Source: Arthrobacter sp. 9AX (GTDB taxonomy: Bacteria; Actinomycetota; Actinomycetes; Actinomycetales; Micrococcaceae). Taken from it: 64,000 nt of DNA. Shown piece by piece: positions 26,022 to 34,094 of the stretch. A program made the translations under genes and the position numbers. The notes beneath the pieces were generated by a model, which saw only the letters and a list, made by a program, of their open reading frames with translations, ran no database searches and was not told the DNA's origin. Location of the stretch: assembly GCF_902506095.1 (NCBI RefSeq), contig NZ_LR733293.1, forward strand, positions 1,567,103 through 1,631,102, read 5' to 3'. Every line of letters begins with the position of its first letter. The first letter of the stretch is position 1.

Positions 26022-26840
26022 TCAGAGCCGGGCGATGATTTCGGCGAGCAGTTTGGAGATCCGCGGGCCGGCCGCCTGCCCTGATTCGATGACTTCCTGG
26101 TGGCTGAGCGGCTGCGGGCTGATGCCCGCGGCAAGGTTGGTGACCAATGAGATGCCGAACACTTCCATGCCTGCGTGCCGGCCCGCGATGGCCTCCAGGG
26201 CGGTGGACATTCCCACCAGGTCGGCGCCGATGCGCCTGGCATACTGCACCTCGGCGGGGGTCTCGTAGTGCGGGCCGGGGAACTGGGCGTAGATGCCTTC
26301 ATCCAGCGTGCCATCCACTTCGCGGGCGATCGCACGGATCCGTGCAGAGTAAAGATCTGTCAGGTCAACAAACGTGGCGCCCTCGAGCGGTGAGGCCGCG
26401 GTGAGATTAATGTGATCGCTGATCAGGACGGGGGTGCCTGGCGCCCAGTTTTCGTTCAGCCCGCCGCAGCCATTGGTGAGGACCAAAGTGCTGCAGCCGG
26501 CAGCGGCGGCGGCCCGGATGCCGTGGACTACGGCGCGCACGCCCTTGCCCTCGTAGTAGTGGGTGCGGGCACCCAACACCAGGGCACGCTTGCCCTCCTT
26601 GGTCAGGACGGAGCGGATAGTGCCCACATGCCCTGCCACTGCCGGGGCGTGGAAGCCGGGTACCTCTTCGGCGGACAGGGTGGCGGTGGTTTCGCCGATG
26701 AGATCGGCGGCCTGCGCCCAGCCGGAGCCGAGCACCAGTGCCACGTCATGGCTGTCAACGCCGGTTTCCGCGGCAATGTAGTCGGCGGCGGCACGTGCGG
26801 CAGCGAAGGGATCCGTGTTCAGGAAGTCTGTTGTACTCAC
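26022..26840 (-). CDS. Purine nucleoside phosphorylase (trimeric type)
   Basis: The 272-residue protein phosphorolyses purine nucleosides to base and (deoxy)ribose-1-phosphate. It has the signatures of the trimeric class: VLGSGWAQ, the RTHYYEGKG phosphate site, TNGCGGLN, GPHYETPAE and MSTALEAIA with the base-contacting loop VTNLAAG. The start is GTG 26840 (MSTTDFLNTD); a longer open frame lies over the promoter of the divergent quinone reductase gene and has no homologous sequence. The gene is divergent from that reductase across 106 bp and lies upstream of the phosphosugar mutase, which could act on its sugar phosphate product. Confidence 0.93.
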   Translation of the reverse strand: MSTTDFLNTDPFAAARAAADYIAAETGVDSHDVALVLGSGWAQAADLIGETTATLSAEEVPGFHAPAVAGHVGTIRSVLTKEGKRALVLGARTHYYEGKGVRAVVHGIRAAAAAGCSTLVLTNGCGGLNENWAPGTPVLISDHINLTAASPLEGATFVDLTDLYSARIRAIAREVDGTLDEGIYAQFPGPHYETPAEVQYARRIGADLVGMSTALEAIAGRHAGMEVFGISLVTNLAAGISPQPLSHQEVIESGQAAGPRISKLLAEIIARL

Positions 26841-26946
26841 TGGTACAAGGTATCCCGCCGCCCCGTTGCGGCCCACCCTTTCGCGGTTTTCGCCCAGAGA
26901 ACGGTTTCTTTGGTGGTCCGGGGAGGATGCAGGAGAATGGGATCTT

Positions 26947-28362
26947 GTGACTACGCACCCAGATTTCAGTTCACCCCGGATCGCAATCCTGGGAGGTGGT
27001 CCGGGCGGATACGAGGCAGCCATGGTGGCCGCCTCGCTCGGAGCGCAGGTCACCATCATCGAGCGGGCCGGCCTCGGCGGGTCCGCCGTCCTGACGGACG
27101 TGGTCCCCTCCAAAACCCTTATCGCCACTGCGGACCTGATGACCCGCGTCGCCGAGGCGGGGGAGCTGGGAGTGAAGTTCGACGTCGACGGCGGCGACTT
27201 TGTGCCGGTGATGCGGGCAGACCTCAAGCACATCAACGACCGCCTGCTTAACCTGGCCCGCAGCCAGTCGAAGGACATCCACGATGGCCTGGCGCAGCAG
27301 GGCGTGCGGATCCTGGCCGGCTCGGGGCGCCTCCTGGATGAGCACACCATCGAGGTGCTCACTGCAGACGGCACCGAGACCGTCGAGGCGGACACCATCC
27401 TGCTGGCCGTCGGCGCCCACCCGCGCGAGCTGCCCACGGCCCGCCCCGACGGCGAGCGGATCCTGAACTGGACCCAGATCTACAACCTGGACGAGCTTCC
27501 CGAGGACCTGATCGTGGTGGGCTCCGGCGTAACCGGCGCCGAATTCGCCTCCGCGTATAACGGCCTGGGCTCCAAGGTCACCCTGATTTCCAGTCGTGAC
27601 CGGGTGCTGCCCGGCTCGGACGTGGATGCCGCCGTGGTGCTTGAAGAGGTCTTCGAACGCCGAGGGGTACGCGTCCTGTCACGGTCCCGCGCGGAGCAGG
27701 TGGAGCGCACGGACGACGGCGTGGTGGTCACCCTCAGCGACGGGTCGAAGGTCACTGGCAGCCACTGCCTGCTCTGCCTGGGCTCCATCCCGAACACGGC
27801 GGGCATCGGACTTGAAGAGGCGGGTGTTGCGGTCAGCGAGAGCGGCCACATCAAGGTGGACGGCGTCTCGCGCACCACCGCTCCGAACATCTACGCCGCC
27901 GGCGACTGCACCGGCGTCCTGCCGCTGGCCTCCGTGGCCGCCATGCAGGGCCGGATTGCCGTGGCGCACTTTATGGGTGATGCCGTCACCCCGCTGAAGC
28001 TGCACCAGGTCGCTTCCAACATCTTCACCTCACCGGAAATCGCCAATGTGGGCGTGTCCGAGGCCGACATCGAATCCGGCAAGTACCAGGGCGACGTGGT
28101 CAAGCTCTCGCTTCGCAGCAATGCACGGGCCAAGATGCGCAACAACAAGGACGGTTTCGTCAAGATCTTCGCCCGCAAGGGCTCCGGAACGGTCATCGGC
28201 GGCGTCGTGGTGGGGCCCAACGCCTCAGAGCTGATCTTCCCCATCTCCATCGCCGTCAAGCAGAAGCTGCACGTGGACGACGTCGCCAGCACCTTTACGG
28301 TGTACCCGTCACTGACCGGCTCGATCTCCGAGGCCGCACGCCGCCTGCACGTCCACATGTAG
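26947..28362 (+). CDS. lpdA: LpdA-type NAD(P)H:quinone reductase (cysteine-less lipoamide dehydrogenase homologue)
   Basis: The 471-residue flavoprotein has the full lipoamide dehydrogenase fold: FAD site AILGGGPGGYEAA, NAD site VVGSGVTGAEFA, FAD motif IYAAGDCTGVLPLA and a C-terminal dimerisation domain. The redox-active CxxxxC pair is absent, replaced by GLGGSAVLTDVVPSKTL. This matches mycobacterial LpdA (Rv3303c), shown to reduce quinones rather than lipoamide, so that activity is the likely one. The start is GTG 26947, 11 bp after AGGAG (26931-26935). It is single, with a very strong terminator behind it. Confidence 0.88.
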   Translation: MTTHPDFSSPRIAILGGGPGGYEAAMVAASLGAQVTIIERAGLGGSAVLTDVVPSKTLIATADLMTRVAEAGELGVKFDVDGGDFVPVMRADLKHINDRLLNLARSQSKDIHDGLAQQGVRILAGSGRLLDEHTIEVLTADGTETVEADTILLAVGAHPRELPTARPDGERILNWTQIYNLDELPEDLIVVGSGVTGAEFASAYNGLGSKVTLISSRDRVLPGSDVDAAVVLEEVFERRGVRVLSRSRAEQVERTDDGVVVTLSDGSKVTGSHCLLCLGSIPNTAGIGLEEAGVAVSESGHIKVDGVSRTTAPNIYAAGDCTGVLPLASVAAMQGRIAVAHFMGDAVTPLKLHQVASNIFTSPEIANVGVSEADIESGKYQGDVVKLSLRSNARAKMRNNKDGFVKIFARKGSGTVIGGVVVGPNASELIFPISIAVKQKLHVDDVASTFTVYPSLTGSISEAARRLHVHM

Positions 28363-28379
28363 GGCTGTCACCCTCGAAC

Positions 28380-28420
28380 AGGAACGGCCGGGAACTTCCA
28401 TGAAGTTCCCGGCCGTTCCT
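28380..28420. terminator. Strong terminator after lpdA
   Basis: A perfect 19-bp stem starting AGGAACGGCC (28380-28398) with a 3-nt loop CAT and the complementary arm at 28402-28420. It lies 18 bp after the lpdA stop and can act on both strands. Confidence 0.9.
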
Positions 28421-28550
28421 CTACGGGTCGCAAGCGTCCTATAACGGCGTCAACCAACCACGCCCGTGCCGCACGCATCCGGCGCCCGGCACCTGAGGGG
28501 CATCGGTGCCCTCAGGCCGCAGCCACCGCCTGGGGCCACGGCCGCCGGGT

Positions 28551-28578
28551 TCCCTGACCGGGCTTGCGAGGTTAGGGG
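28551..28578 (-). terminator. Copy 2 of the GCTTGCGA-loop hairpin, overlapping a stop codon
   Basis: TCCCTGACC (28551-28559) and GGTTAGGGG (28570-28578) enclose the loop GGGCTTGCGA, one base different from copy 1 at 17545-17554. The stop codon of the nasB-like gene (28572-28574) lies inside one arm. Both copies follow flavoprotein genes on the minus strand; the pairing here has one weak position. Confidence 0.5.
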
Positions 28579-30128
28579 AAGGCTGGGGAGAAGTGCCGTT
28601 CGATAATGCCCTTGATGTCCTCGTGGCAGCCGCCGCAGCCGGTGCCTGCCCGGGTGGCCTTGGAGACCTCGGCCACCGTGGAGCAGCCTTCTTCAACGGC
28701 GCCCTGGATGGTTGCCCCGCTGACCCCGGCGCACCGGCACACGGTACCCTGCGGGTCAGCTGCCGCGCCGGGCAGCTGGTCCGGGCCGTCCAGCCGGAGG
28801 AGCAGCGACCTGTCAGCGGGCAGCTCCGCGCCGCGCTCAAAGAGCCCCACGAGTTCGGCAGCGGTCCGCGGCATGCCCACGGCCACCAGGCCCTCCAGGA
28901 CCCCGCCGCGGGTGGTCATCTTGACGTAGCGGCCGTGTTCCGGATCTGCCCACTGGGCGATCTGCAGCCGGGCCCGCCCGTTCACCGCGCCGGCCGTAAG
29001 GATTTCCTCGTCCCAGGGCTCTGCCGCGTTGTCGCCGGCCACGGCCATGTTCATGCCACGCGCCTTGAGCACGATAACGCCGGTCTGCTCGGCGGGCAGT
29101 TCAGGGAGCAGCCCGGCCTCGTCGTTTGCCCCTGACGACAGCAGGGTCAGGTATTCGGCGAGCCATTCCGCCTGCCGCCAGCCCGGCCCCACCAGCCCGG
29201 ACGGTCCCTTGGCGTTCCGGCAACGGGCGCAGTCCGGCTCGGGGCAGCGCACCTCGGCGCAGTCGCCGATGGCGAAGATGTGCGGTTCGTGGTGGGCGCG
29301 CAGCCGGTGGTCCACCAGGATCCCGCCGGACGTGGAGAGCCCGCAGCCCTCGGCCAGTTCGGTCCGGGGACGGACGCCGCACGAGATGACCAGGAGGTCC
29401 CCGTCGATCGCGGACCCGTCATCAAGCAGCAAAGCCGAGAATCCGCCGTCGGGCGCGTTGTGTTCCACGCCCGTGGAGCGGGCGTTGCCGGCCATCCGGA
29501 CGCCGCAGCGGCGCAGGCTGGCGGCCAGGACGGCGCCGCCGCCGCGGTCGATGTTGCGGCCCAGCGGGTGCGGCCCGTTGTGGACCACGGTGACGGTGGC
29601 GCCCTCTTCCGCCGCTGCCAGGGCCGTCTCCAGCCCCAGGACGCCGCCGCCCAGGACCACCACGCGCTTTCCGCCGTCCACCGCCTGGCGCAGCACCTCG
29701 GCGTCGCGCAGGTCGCGAAGTGCCGTGACGCCGGCAGGCAGGACCGGCGACGTGGGGTCCGGGTTGATGCCGGTCAGGTTGGGAACCACCGGCCGGGAAC
29801 CTGTAGCGAACACCAGCCGGTCGTAGCGGGCCGTGGAGCCGTCGGTCAGGAGGACCTGCTGCCGGGCCCGGTCCACCCGGCGGACGCGCATGCCGAGCCG
29901 GACGTCCACGCCGTCAGCAGCAAGGGCGCCGGCATCGGCAAGGGCCAGGGCTTCAGCGGTGGTCCGCCCCACGCCCAGGTCGGCCACCAGCACACGGTTG
30001 TAGGCAGCTTCCTCTTCCGCGCCCACCACGGTCAGGTTCACCTGGCCGCCCCGGACAGCGGGCAGCAGCTCATCAACCAGCCGGGCGGCCACCGGGCCGA
30101 ATCCCACAATGACAATCTGCTCGCTCAT
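28572..30128 (-). CDS. nasB: Assimilatory nitrate reductase electron-transfer subunit (NasB-like flavoprotein with BFD domain)
   Basis: The 518-residue protein joins an FAD/NAD reductase (IVIVGFGPVAARL at residue 4, RVVVLGGGVLGLETALAA, PHIFAIGDCAEV), an intermediate NirB-like C-terminal reductase segment and a terminal [2Fe-2S] BFD-type domain (about 465-515; TVCRCAG, GTGCGGCHEDI). It would take electrons from NAD(P)H to the molybdenum subunit encoded just upstream. An extra Cys-rich stretch CPEPDCARC follows the FAD motif. ATG 30128 overlaps the stop of the catalytic subunit gene as ATGA, so the two are translationally coupled. Confidence 0.86.
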   Translation of the reverse strand: MSEQIVIVGFGPVAARLVDELLPAVRGGQVNLTVVGAEEEAAYNRVLVADLGVGRTTAEALALADAGALAADGVDVRLGMRVRRVDRARQQVLLTDGSTARYDRLVFATGSRPVVPNLTGINPDPTSPVLPAGVTALRDLRDAEVLRQAVDGGKRVVVLGGGVLGLETALAAAEEGATVTVVHNGPHPLGRNIDRGGGAVLAASLRRCGVRMAGNARSTGVEHNAPDGGFSALLLDDGSAIDGDLLVISCGVRPRTELAEGCGLSTSGGILVDHRLRAHHEPHIFAIGDCAEVRCPEPDCARCRNAKGPSGLVGPGWRQAEWLAEYLTLLSSGANDEAGLLPELPAEQTGVIVLKARGMNMAVAGDNAAEPWDEEILTAGAVNGRARLQIAQWADPEHGRYVKMTTRGGVLEGLVAVGMPRTAAELVGLFERGAELPADRSLLLRLDGPDQLPGAAADPQGTVCRCAGVSGATIQGAVEEGCSTVAEVSKATRAGTGCGGCHEDIKGIIERHFSPAFP

Positions 30129-32338
30129 GAGGCCTCCGTCGTTTGCAGCATCCTGGTTGAAAGGGGTGCGGCGGCCGGCCGGACCCACACCTTGTTGAAC
30201 TTGAACTCGGGCATCCCGGACGTCGGATCCGTGGCCGCCTCGGTGAGCCGGTTGGCACTTTCGAGTTCGGGGAAGTGGAAGGGCAGGAACACCGTTTCCG
30301 GGCGGATTGCCGTGCTTAGTTCGGCCCGGCAGAGGACCTCGCCGCGCTCGTTCGCTACCGAGACCAGTGCCCCTTCGGTGATGCCCATCGATGCCGCCGC
30401 GGCAGGATGGATCTGCAGTTTCGCCTCCGGCCGCGTTTCGAGCAGTTCGGCCACCCGGCGGGTCTGCGCGCCGGACTGGTAGTGCTCCAGGAGGCGGCCG
30501 GTGATGAGCGTCATGGTTGCGGCGGCCGGGTCAGGATTTGCCGCGGGCGTACGACGGCGGCGTGGAGCCACCGGGACCATCACGGCTTTGCCGTCTGCGT
30601 GGGCGAAGGAGTCGCGGAACAGGCGCGGGGTTCCGTTGCTTCCCTTGGGGTAAGGCCAGTAGGCGGCTTCGCCGCGGTCCAGCATGGCGTAGTCGATGCC
30701 CGAGTAATCGGCCAGCCCGCCGGCCGAGGCCAGCCGGAGTTCCTCGAAAACCGTCTCCGGGTGCTCGCTGTACGTGGACGGGGCGTCGAGGGCTTCGGCC
30801 AGGCGTGCCATGATCCACAGCTCACTGCGGGCTCCGGCGGGCGGGGTCAGGGCGCGGCGGCGGCGCAGCACCCGGCCTTCAAGGTTGGTCAGGGTGCCTT
30901 CCTCCTCGGCCCACTGGAGCACGGGAAGAATGAGGTCGGCTTCGGCAGCGGTCTCGGACATAAAGAAATCGCAGACCACCAGGAAATCCAGGTTGCGCAG
31001 GCCCTTGATGACGGCGTTGGCGTCTGGGGAGGCCACGGCAATGTTGGAGGCGTGCACAAAAAGGCAACGGACGCCGTCGGGCTGTCCCAGCGACTTGAGC
31101 AGCTGGACGGCCGGCAGTCCCGGCCCGGGGATAAGGTTCTCCGGGACGCCCCACACCTTGGCGACGTGCTCCCGCGCGGCGGGATCGGTGATCTTGCGGT
31201 AGCCGGGGAGCTGGTCGGCCTTCTGTCCGTGCTCGCGGCCGCCCTGGCCGTTGCCCTGGCCGGTGAGAGTGCCGTAGCCGCTGCGGGCCGAGCCCGGCAG
31301 GCCCAGCAGGAGGCTGAGGTTGATCGCCGCAGTGGCGGTATCGGTCCCGTCCACGTGCTGTTCCACGCCGCGGCCGGTGAGGATGTAGCTGCCGCCGGCG
31401 CGTGCGCCCAAGGCGAGCCTGCGGGCGGTCTCCCGGATCAGCTCGGCGGGCACACCGGTGATGGACTGGACGCGTTCGGGCCAGAAGGAGTTGACGCTGC
31501 GGACCACCGCGCTGTAGCCCGATGTGCGTTCTTCAATGTAGGCGGTGTCCGCCAGGTTCTCGTGGATGACCACGTGCGAGATGCCCAGCAGGAGGGCGAG
31601 GTCGGTGCCCGGCAGGGGCTGGAGGTGGAGGCCGCCGCCGTCCGCCGTAAAAGCAGCCGTGGCCGAACGGCGGGGATCCACCACAATTAGCCCGCCGGCG
31701 TCGCGGGTTCCCTTCAGGTGCTGGACGAAGGGCGGCATGGTTTCGGCAACATTGGAGCCCAGCATGAGGATGGTGCCTGCAGTGTCCAGGGCTTCGAGCG
31801 GGAACGGCAGGCCGCGGTCCACGCCGAAGGCGCGCATGCCGGCCGCCGCCGCGGAGGACATGCAGAAGCGTCCGTTGTAGTCGATGCGGGAGGTTCCCAG
31901 GGCGAGCCGGGCGAACTTGCCCAGCATGTAGGCCTTTTCGTTCGTGAGGCCGCCGCCGCCGAAAACGCCGACGGAATCGCGTCCGTAGCGTGCGCGGGCG
32001 TCCTTCACTGCGCCGGCGGCGAGCTCCAGGGCCTGGTCCCATCCGATGGGGCGGTGGACGCCGTCAGGCCCTTTCAGCAGCGGCTCGGTGATCCTGCCCG
32101 GGTGGTTCAACAACGTGGCCGAGGTCCAGCCTTTGCGGCACAGGCCGCCACGGTTGGTGGGGAAATCGCGTCCGCTGACCTCGAGAGGGGCCTTGGGGAC
32201 CGGCCGTTCCCCGGTGGCCGGTCCGGACACGGGGACCGGCCCCGGCTGGGAAGCCGGGGCCAGTTCCGCTGGAGGCGTGAGCGTCATGGCGCACTGCAAG
32301 GCGCAGTAAGGGCAGTGCGTGTCGGCGCTTTTGGTCAT
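30125..32338 (-). CDS. nasC: Assimilatory nitrate reductase catalytic subunit (molybdopterin oxidoreductase)
   Basis: The 737-residue enzyme reduces nitrate to nitrite with a bis-MGD molybdenum centre. The N-terminal [4Fe-4S] ligands are Cys9, Cys12, Cys16 (CPYCALQC) and Cys67 (GGLCRKG), separated by an unusually long Pro-rich linker. The molybdopterin body shows GGGGLTNEKAYMLGKFAR, YNGRFCMSS, GQGNGQGGREHG and the VCDFFMSET region; the C-terminal dinucleotide-binding domain begins MTLITGRLLEHYQSGAQTRR. There is no twin-arginine signal, so it is cytoplasmic. ATG 32338 follows the narK stop with almost no gap, forming narK-nasC-nasB. Confidence 0.93.
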   Translation of the reverse strand: MTKSADTHCPYCALQCAMTLTPPAELAPASQPGPVPVSGPATGERPVPKAPLEVSGRDFPTNRGGLCRKGWTSATLLNHPGRITEPLLKGPDGVHRPIGWDQALELAAGAVKDARARYGRDSVGVFGGGGLTNEKAYMLGKFARLALGTSRIDYNGRFCMSSAAAAGMRAFGVDRGLPFPLEALDTAGTILMLGSNVAETMPPFVQHLKGTRDAGGLIVVDPRRSATAAFTADGGGLHLQPLPGTDLALLLGISHVVIHENLADTAYIEERTSGYSAVVRSVNSFWPERVQSITGVPAELIRETARRLALGARAGGSYILTGRGVEQHVDGTDTATAAINLSLLLGLPGSARSGYGTLTGQGNGQGGREHGQKADQLPGYRKITDPAAREHVAKVWGVPENLIPGPGLPAVQLLKSLGQPDGVRCLFVHASNIAVASPDANAVIKGLRNLDFLVVCDFFMSETAAEADLILPVLQWAEEEGTLTNLEGRVLRRRRALTPPAGARSELWIMARLAEALDAPSTYSEHPETVFEELRLASAGGLADYSGIDYAMLDRGEAAYWPYPKGSNGTPRLFRDSFAHADGKAVMVPVAPRRRRTPAANPDPAAATMTLITGRLLEHYQSGAQTRRVAELLETRPEAKLQIHPAAAASMGITEGALVSVANERGEVLCRAELSTAIRPETVFLPFHFPELESANRLTEAATDPTSGMPEFKFNKVWVRPAAAPLSTRMLQTTEAS

Positions 32339-32339
32339 G

Positions 32340-33815
32340 TTAGACGTGTCCCATCGCGTTTCGGTTGGCGTTGCGGATGTAGAAGAACCAGCAGACGGCC
32401 AGCATCAGGGCGTACGCTCCGACGAAGCCGTAGAAGGCCGGCGTGTAGGAGCCGGTGGCCGTGTTGGAGGCGTTCAGTACCTGCGGGATCACAAACCCGC
32501 CGTAGGCGCCGATGGCGGAGATCAGACCCAGCGCCGAGGACGCCAGGCGTTGGGTGGCCACCGAGTTGGCGCCCTTGCGGGCCGCGCGGCTGGAGGTCGC
32601 GAAGATCACCGGGATCATCCGGTAGGTAGCGCCGTTTCCGAAGCCGCTGGCGGTGAAGAGCATCAGGAAGAGGACCAGGAACAGCCAGAAGTTCTTCAGC
32701 GGCAGGGTCCAGATCATGGTCAGGGTGATGACGGCCATGGAAGCGAATGCGGTGACGGTCATCCGGGCGCCGCCCATTCGGTCCGCCATGCGTCCGCCGT
32801 ACGGCCGGGCCAGGGAACCCACCAGCGGGCCGAGGAAGGCCAGCGACAGTGCCACGGTGCCCACTCCGATGGAGGAGAACGCGGGGAAGTAGTCCTTGAT
32901 CAGCTTCGGAAACACACCGGCGAAGCCGATGAAGGAGCCGAAGGTGCCGATGTAGAGCAGGGCCATGATCCACAGGTGCGGTTCCTTCAGTGCTGCCACT
33001 GATCCGGCGATGTCGCCCTTGGCGCTGGTGAGGTTGTCCATGTACTTGAAGGCGCCGAAGGCTGCCACCAGGATGAACGGCACCCACATCCAGCCGGCCA
33101 GCGGCAGGTTGACGGTGCCCGCGGCGAGGAGGGTGATAACGATCGGCACGGCAAGCTGTGCGACGGCGGCGCCCATGTTTCCGCCCGCGGCGTTCAGGCC
33201 CAGGGCCCAGCCCTTTTCCCGTGCCGGATAGAAGAAGGTGATGTTGGCCATGGAGCTGGCGAAGTTTCCGCCGCCGAAGCCGGCAAGGGCCGCCACCAGC
33301 AGCATCACGCCGAAGGGGGTTTCCGGGTTGGAGACGCAGAGCCCCAGTCCGATGGAGGGGATCAGGAGCAGCAAGGCGGACACAATGGTCCAGTTGCGGC
33401 CGCCGAAGCGGGGAACCATAAAGGTGTAGGGTATGCGCAGCGTGGCCCCCACCAGGCTGGGCATGGAGATCAGCCAGAAGATTTCCGAGGTGGAGAAGGT
33501 AAAGCCGGCGGCGGGCAGCTGGACCACCACGATGGACCAGAGCTGCCACACTACGAATCCGAGGAATTCGGCGAAGATGGACCAGTTCAGGTTGCGGCGG
33601 GCGATGGAGCGGCCGGTGGATTCCCACTGCTCCTTGTCTTCGGCGTTCCAGTTGGCGATCCAGCGGCCGGGGCGGAATTCAAGGGCGGGCGCAGTGGTGG
33701 TGCGGGTAGGGCCGGGCTGTGCGCTGGCGGATGCGGGAGCCGTTCCGGGCCTTGCGGCGTCGTCAAGATCAAGGGAATTGCCGGAACCGGCATCAGCGGT
33801 GCGGTCAACAGTCAC
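32340..33815 (-). CDS. narK: NarK-type nitrate/nitrite MFS transporter
   Basis: The 491-residue protein of the nitrate/nitrite porter family has about 12 membrane helices after a disordered 65-residue N-terminus. The family's two nitrate signatures are visible: GGGNFASSMANITFFYP with the following GLNAAGGNMGAA, and GNGATYRMIPVIF. As first gene of narK-nasC-nasB it would import nitrate for assimilation. The start is GTG 33815, 7 bp after AAAGGAGG. A candidate GlnR site lies 50 bp upstream. It is divergent from an MHS transporter gene across a 279-bp region. Confidence 0.94.
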   Translation of the reverse strand: MTVDRTADAGSGNSLDLDDAARPGTAPASASAQPGPTRTTTAPALEFRPGRWIANWNAEDKEQWESTGRSIARRNLNWSIFAEFLGFVVWQLWSIVVVQLPAAGFTFSTSEIFWLISMPSLVGATLRIPYTFMVPRFGGRNWTIVSALLLLIPSIGLGLCVSNPETPFGVMLLVAALAGFGGGNFASSMANITFFYPAREKGWALGLNAAGGNMGAAVAQLAVPIVITLLAAGTVNLPLAGWMWVPFILVAAFGAFKYMDNLTSAKGDIAGSVAALKEPHLWIMALLYIGTFGSFIGFAGVFPKLIKDYFPAFSSIGVGTVALSLAFLGPLVGSLARPYGGRMADRMGGARMTVTAFASMAVITLTMIWTLPLKNFWLFLVLFLMLFTASGFGNGATYRMIPVIFATSSRAARKGANSVATQRLASSALGLISAIGAYGGFVIPQVLNASNTATGSYTPAFYGFVGAYALMLAVCWFFYIRNANRNAMGHV

Positions 33816-33864
33816 GGGTTACCTCCTTTGGGGGGTTGTTGTTCCTCCAAGGTAGGGACGCCGC

Positions 33865-33902
33865 GTTTCACGGACCGACGATCTTTGTTAACGCGCTGTG
33901 AC
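33865..33902 (-). promoter_or_regulatory. Candidate GlnR site upstream of narK-nasC-nasB
   Basis: On the minus strand the 11-bp-phased 5-mers are GTCAC, TTAAC, CGTCG and GAAAC (plus-strand starts 33898, 33887, 33876, 33865). The two outer ones match the GlnR consensus halves exactly; the inner two match partly or not at all. It lies 50 bp before the narK start. The rest of the 279-bp intergenic region (33816-34094), shared with the divergent MHS transporter, shows no other clear signal. Confidence 0.5.
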
Positions 33903-34094
33903 ATTTGCCTATCGGCGGCCCGGGAAGGACGTGAGGCAGCGGTGAGGCGCCGACCAAAATGAGACGTACGGCACAGGTCCGGATAGTGGACTATTCGTCC
34001 ATTGACTGGACCGCGGGAACTAAGATTGAACTCTAACTATTTCCGAGCCGGCGCCCATGCGCGGTCCGGCGGGTTCTCATGAAAGCGTTTACCT

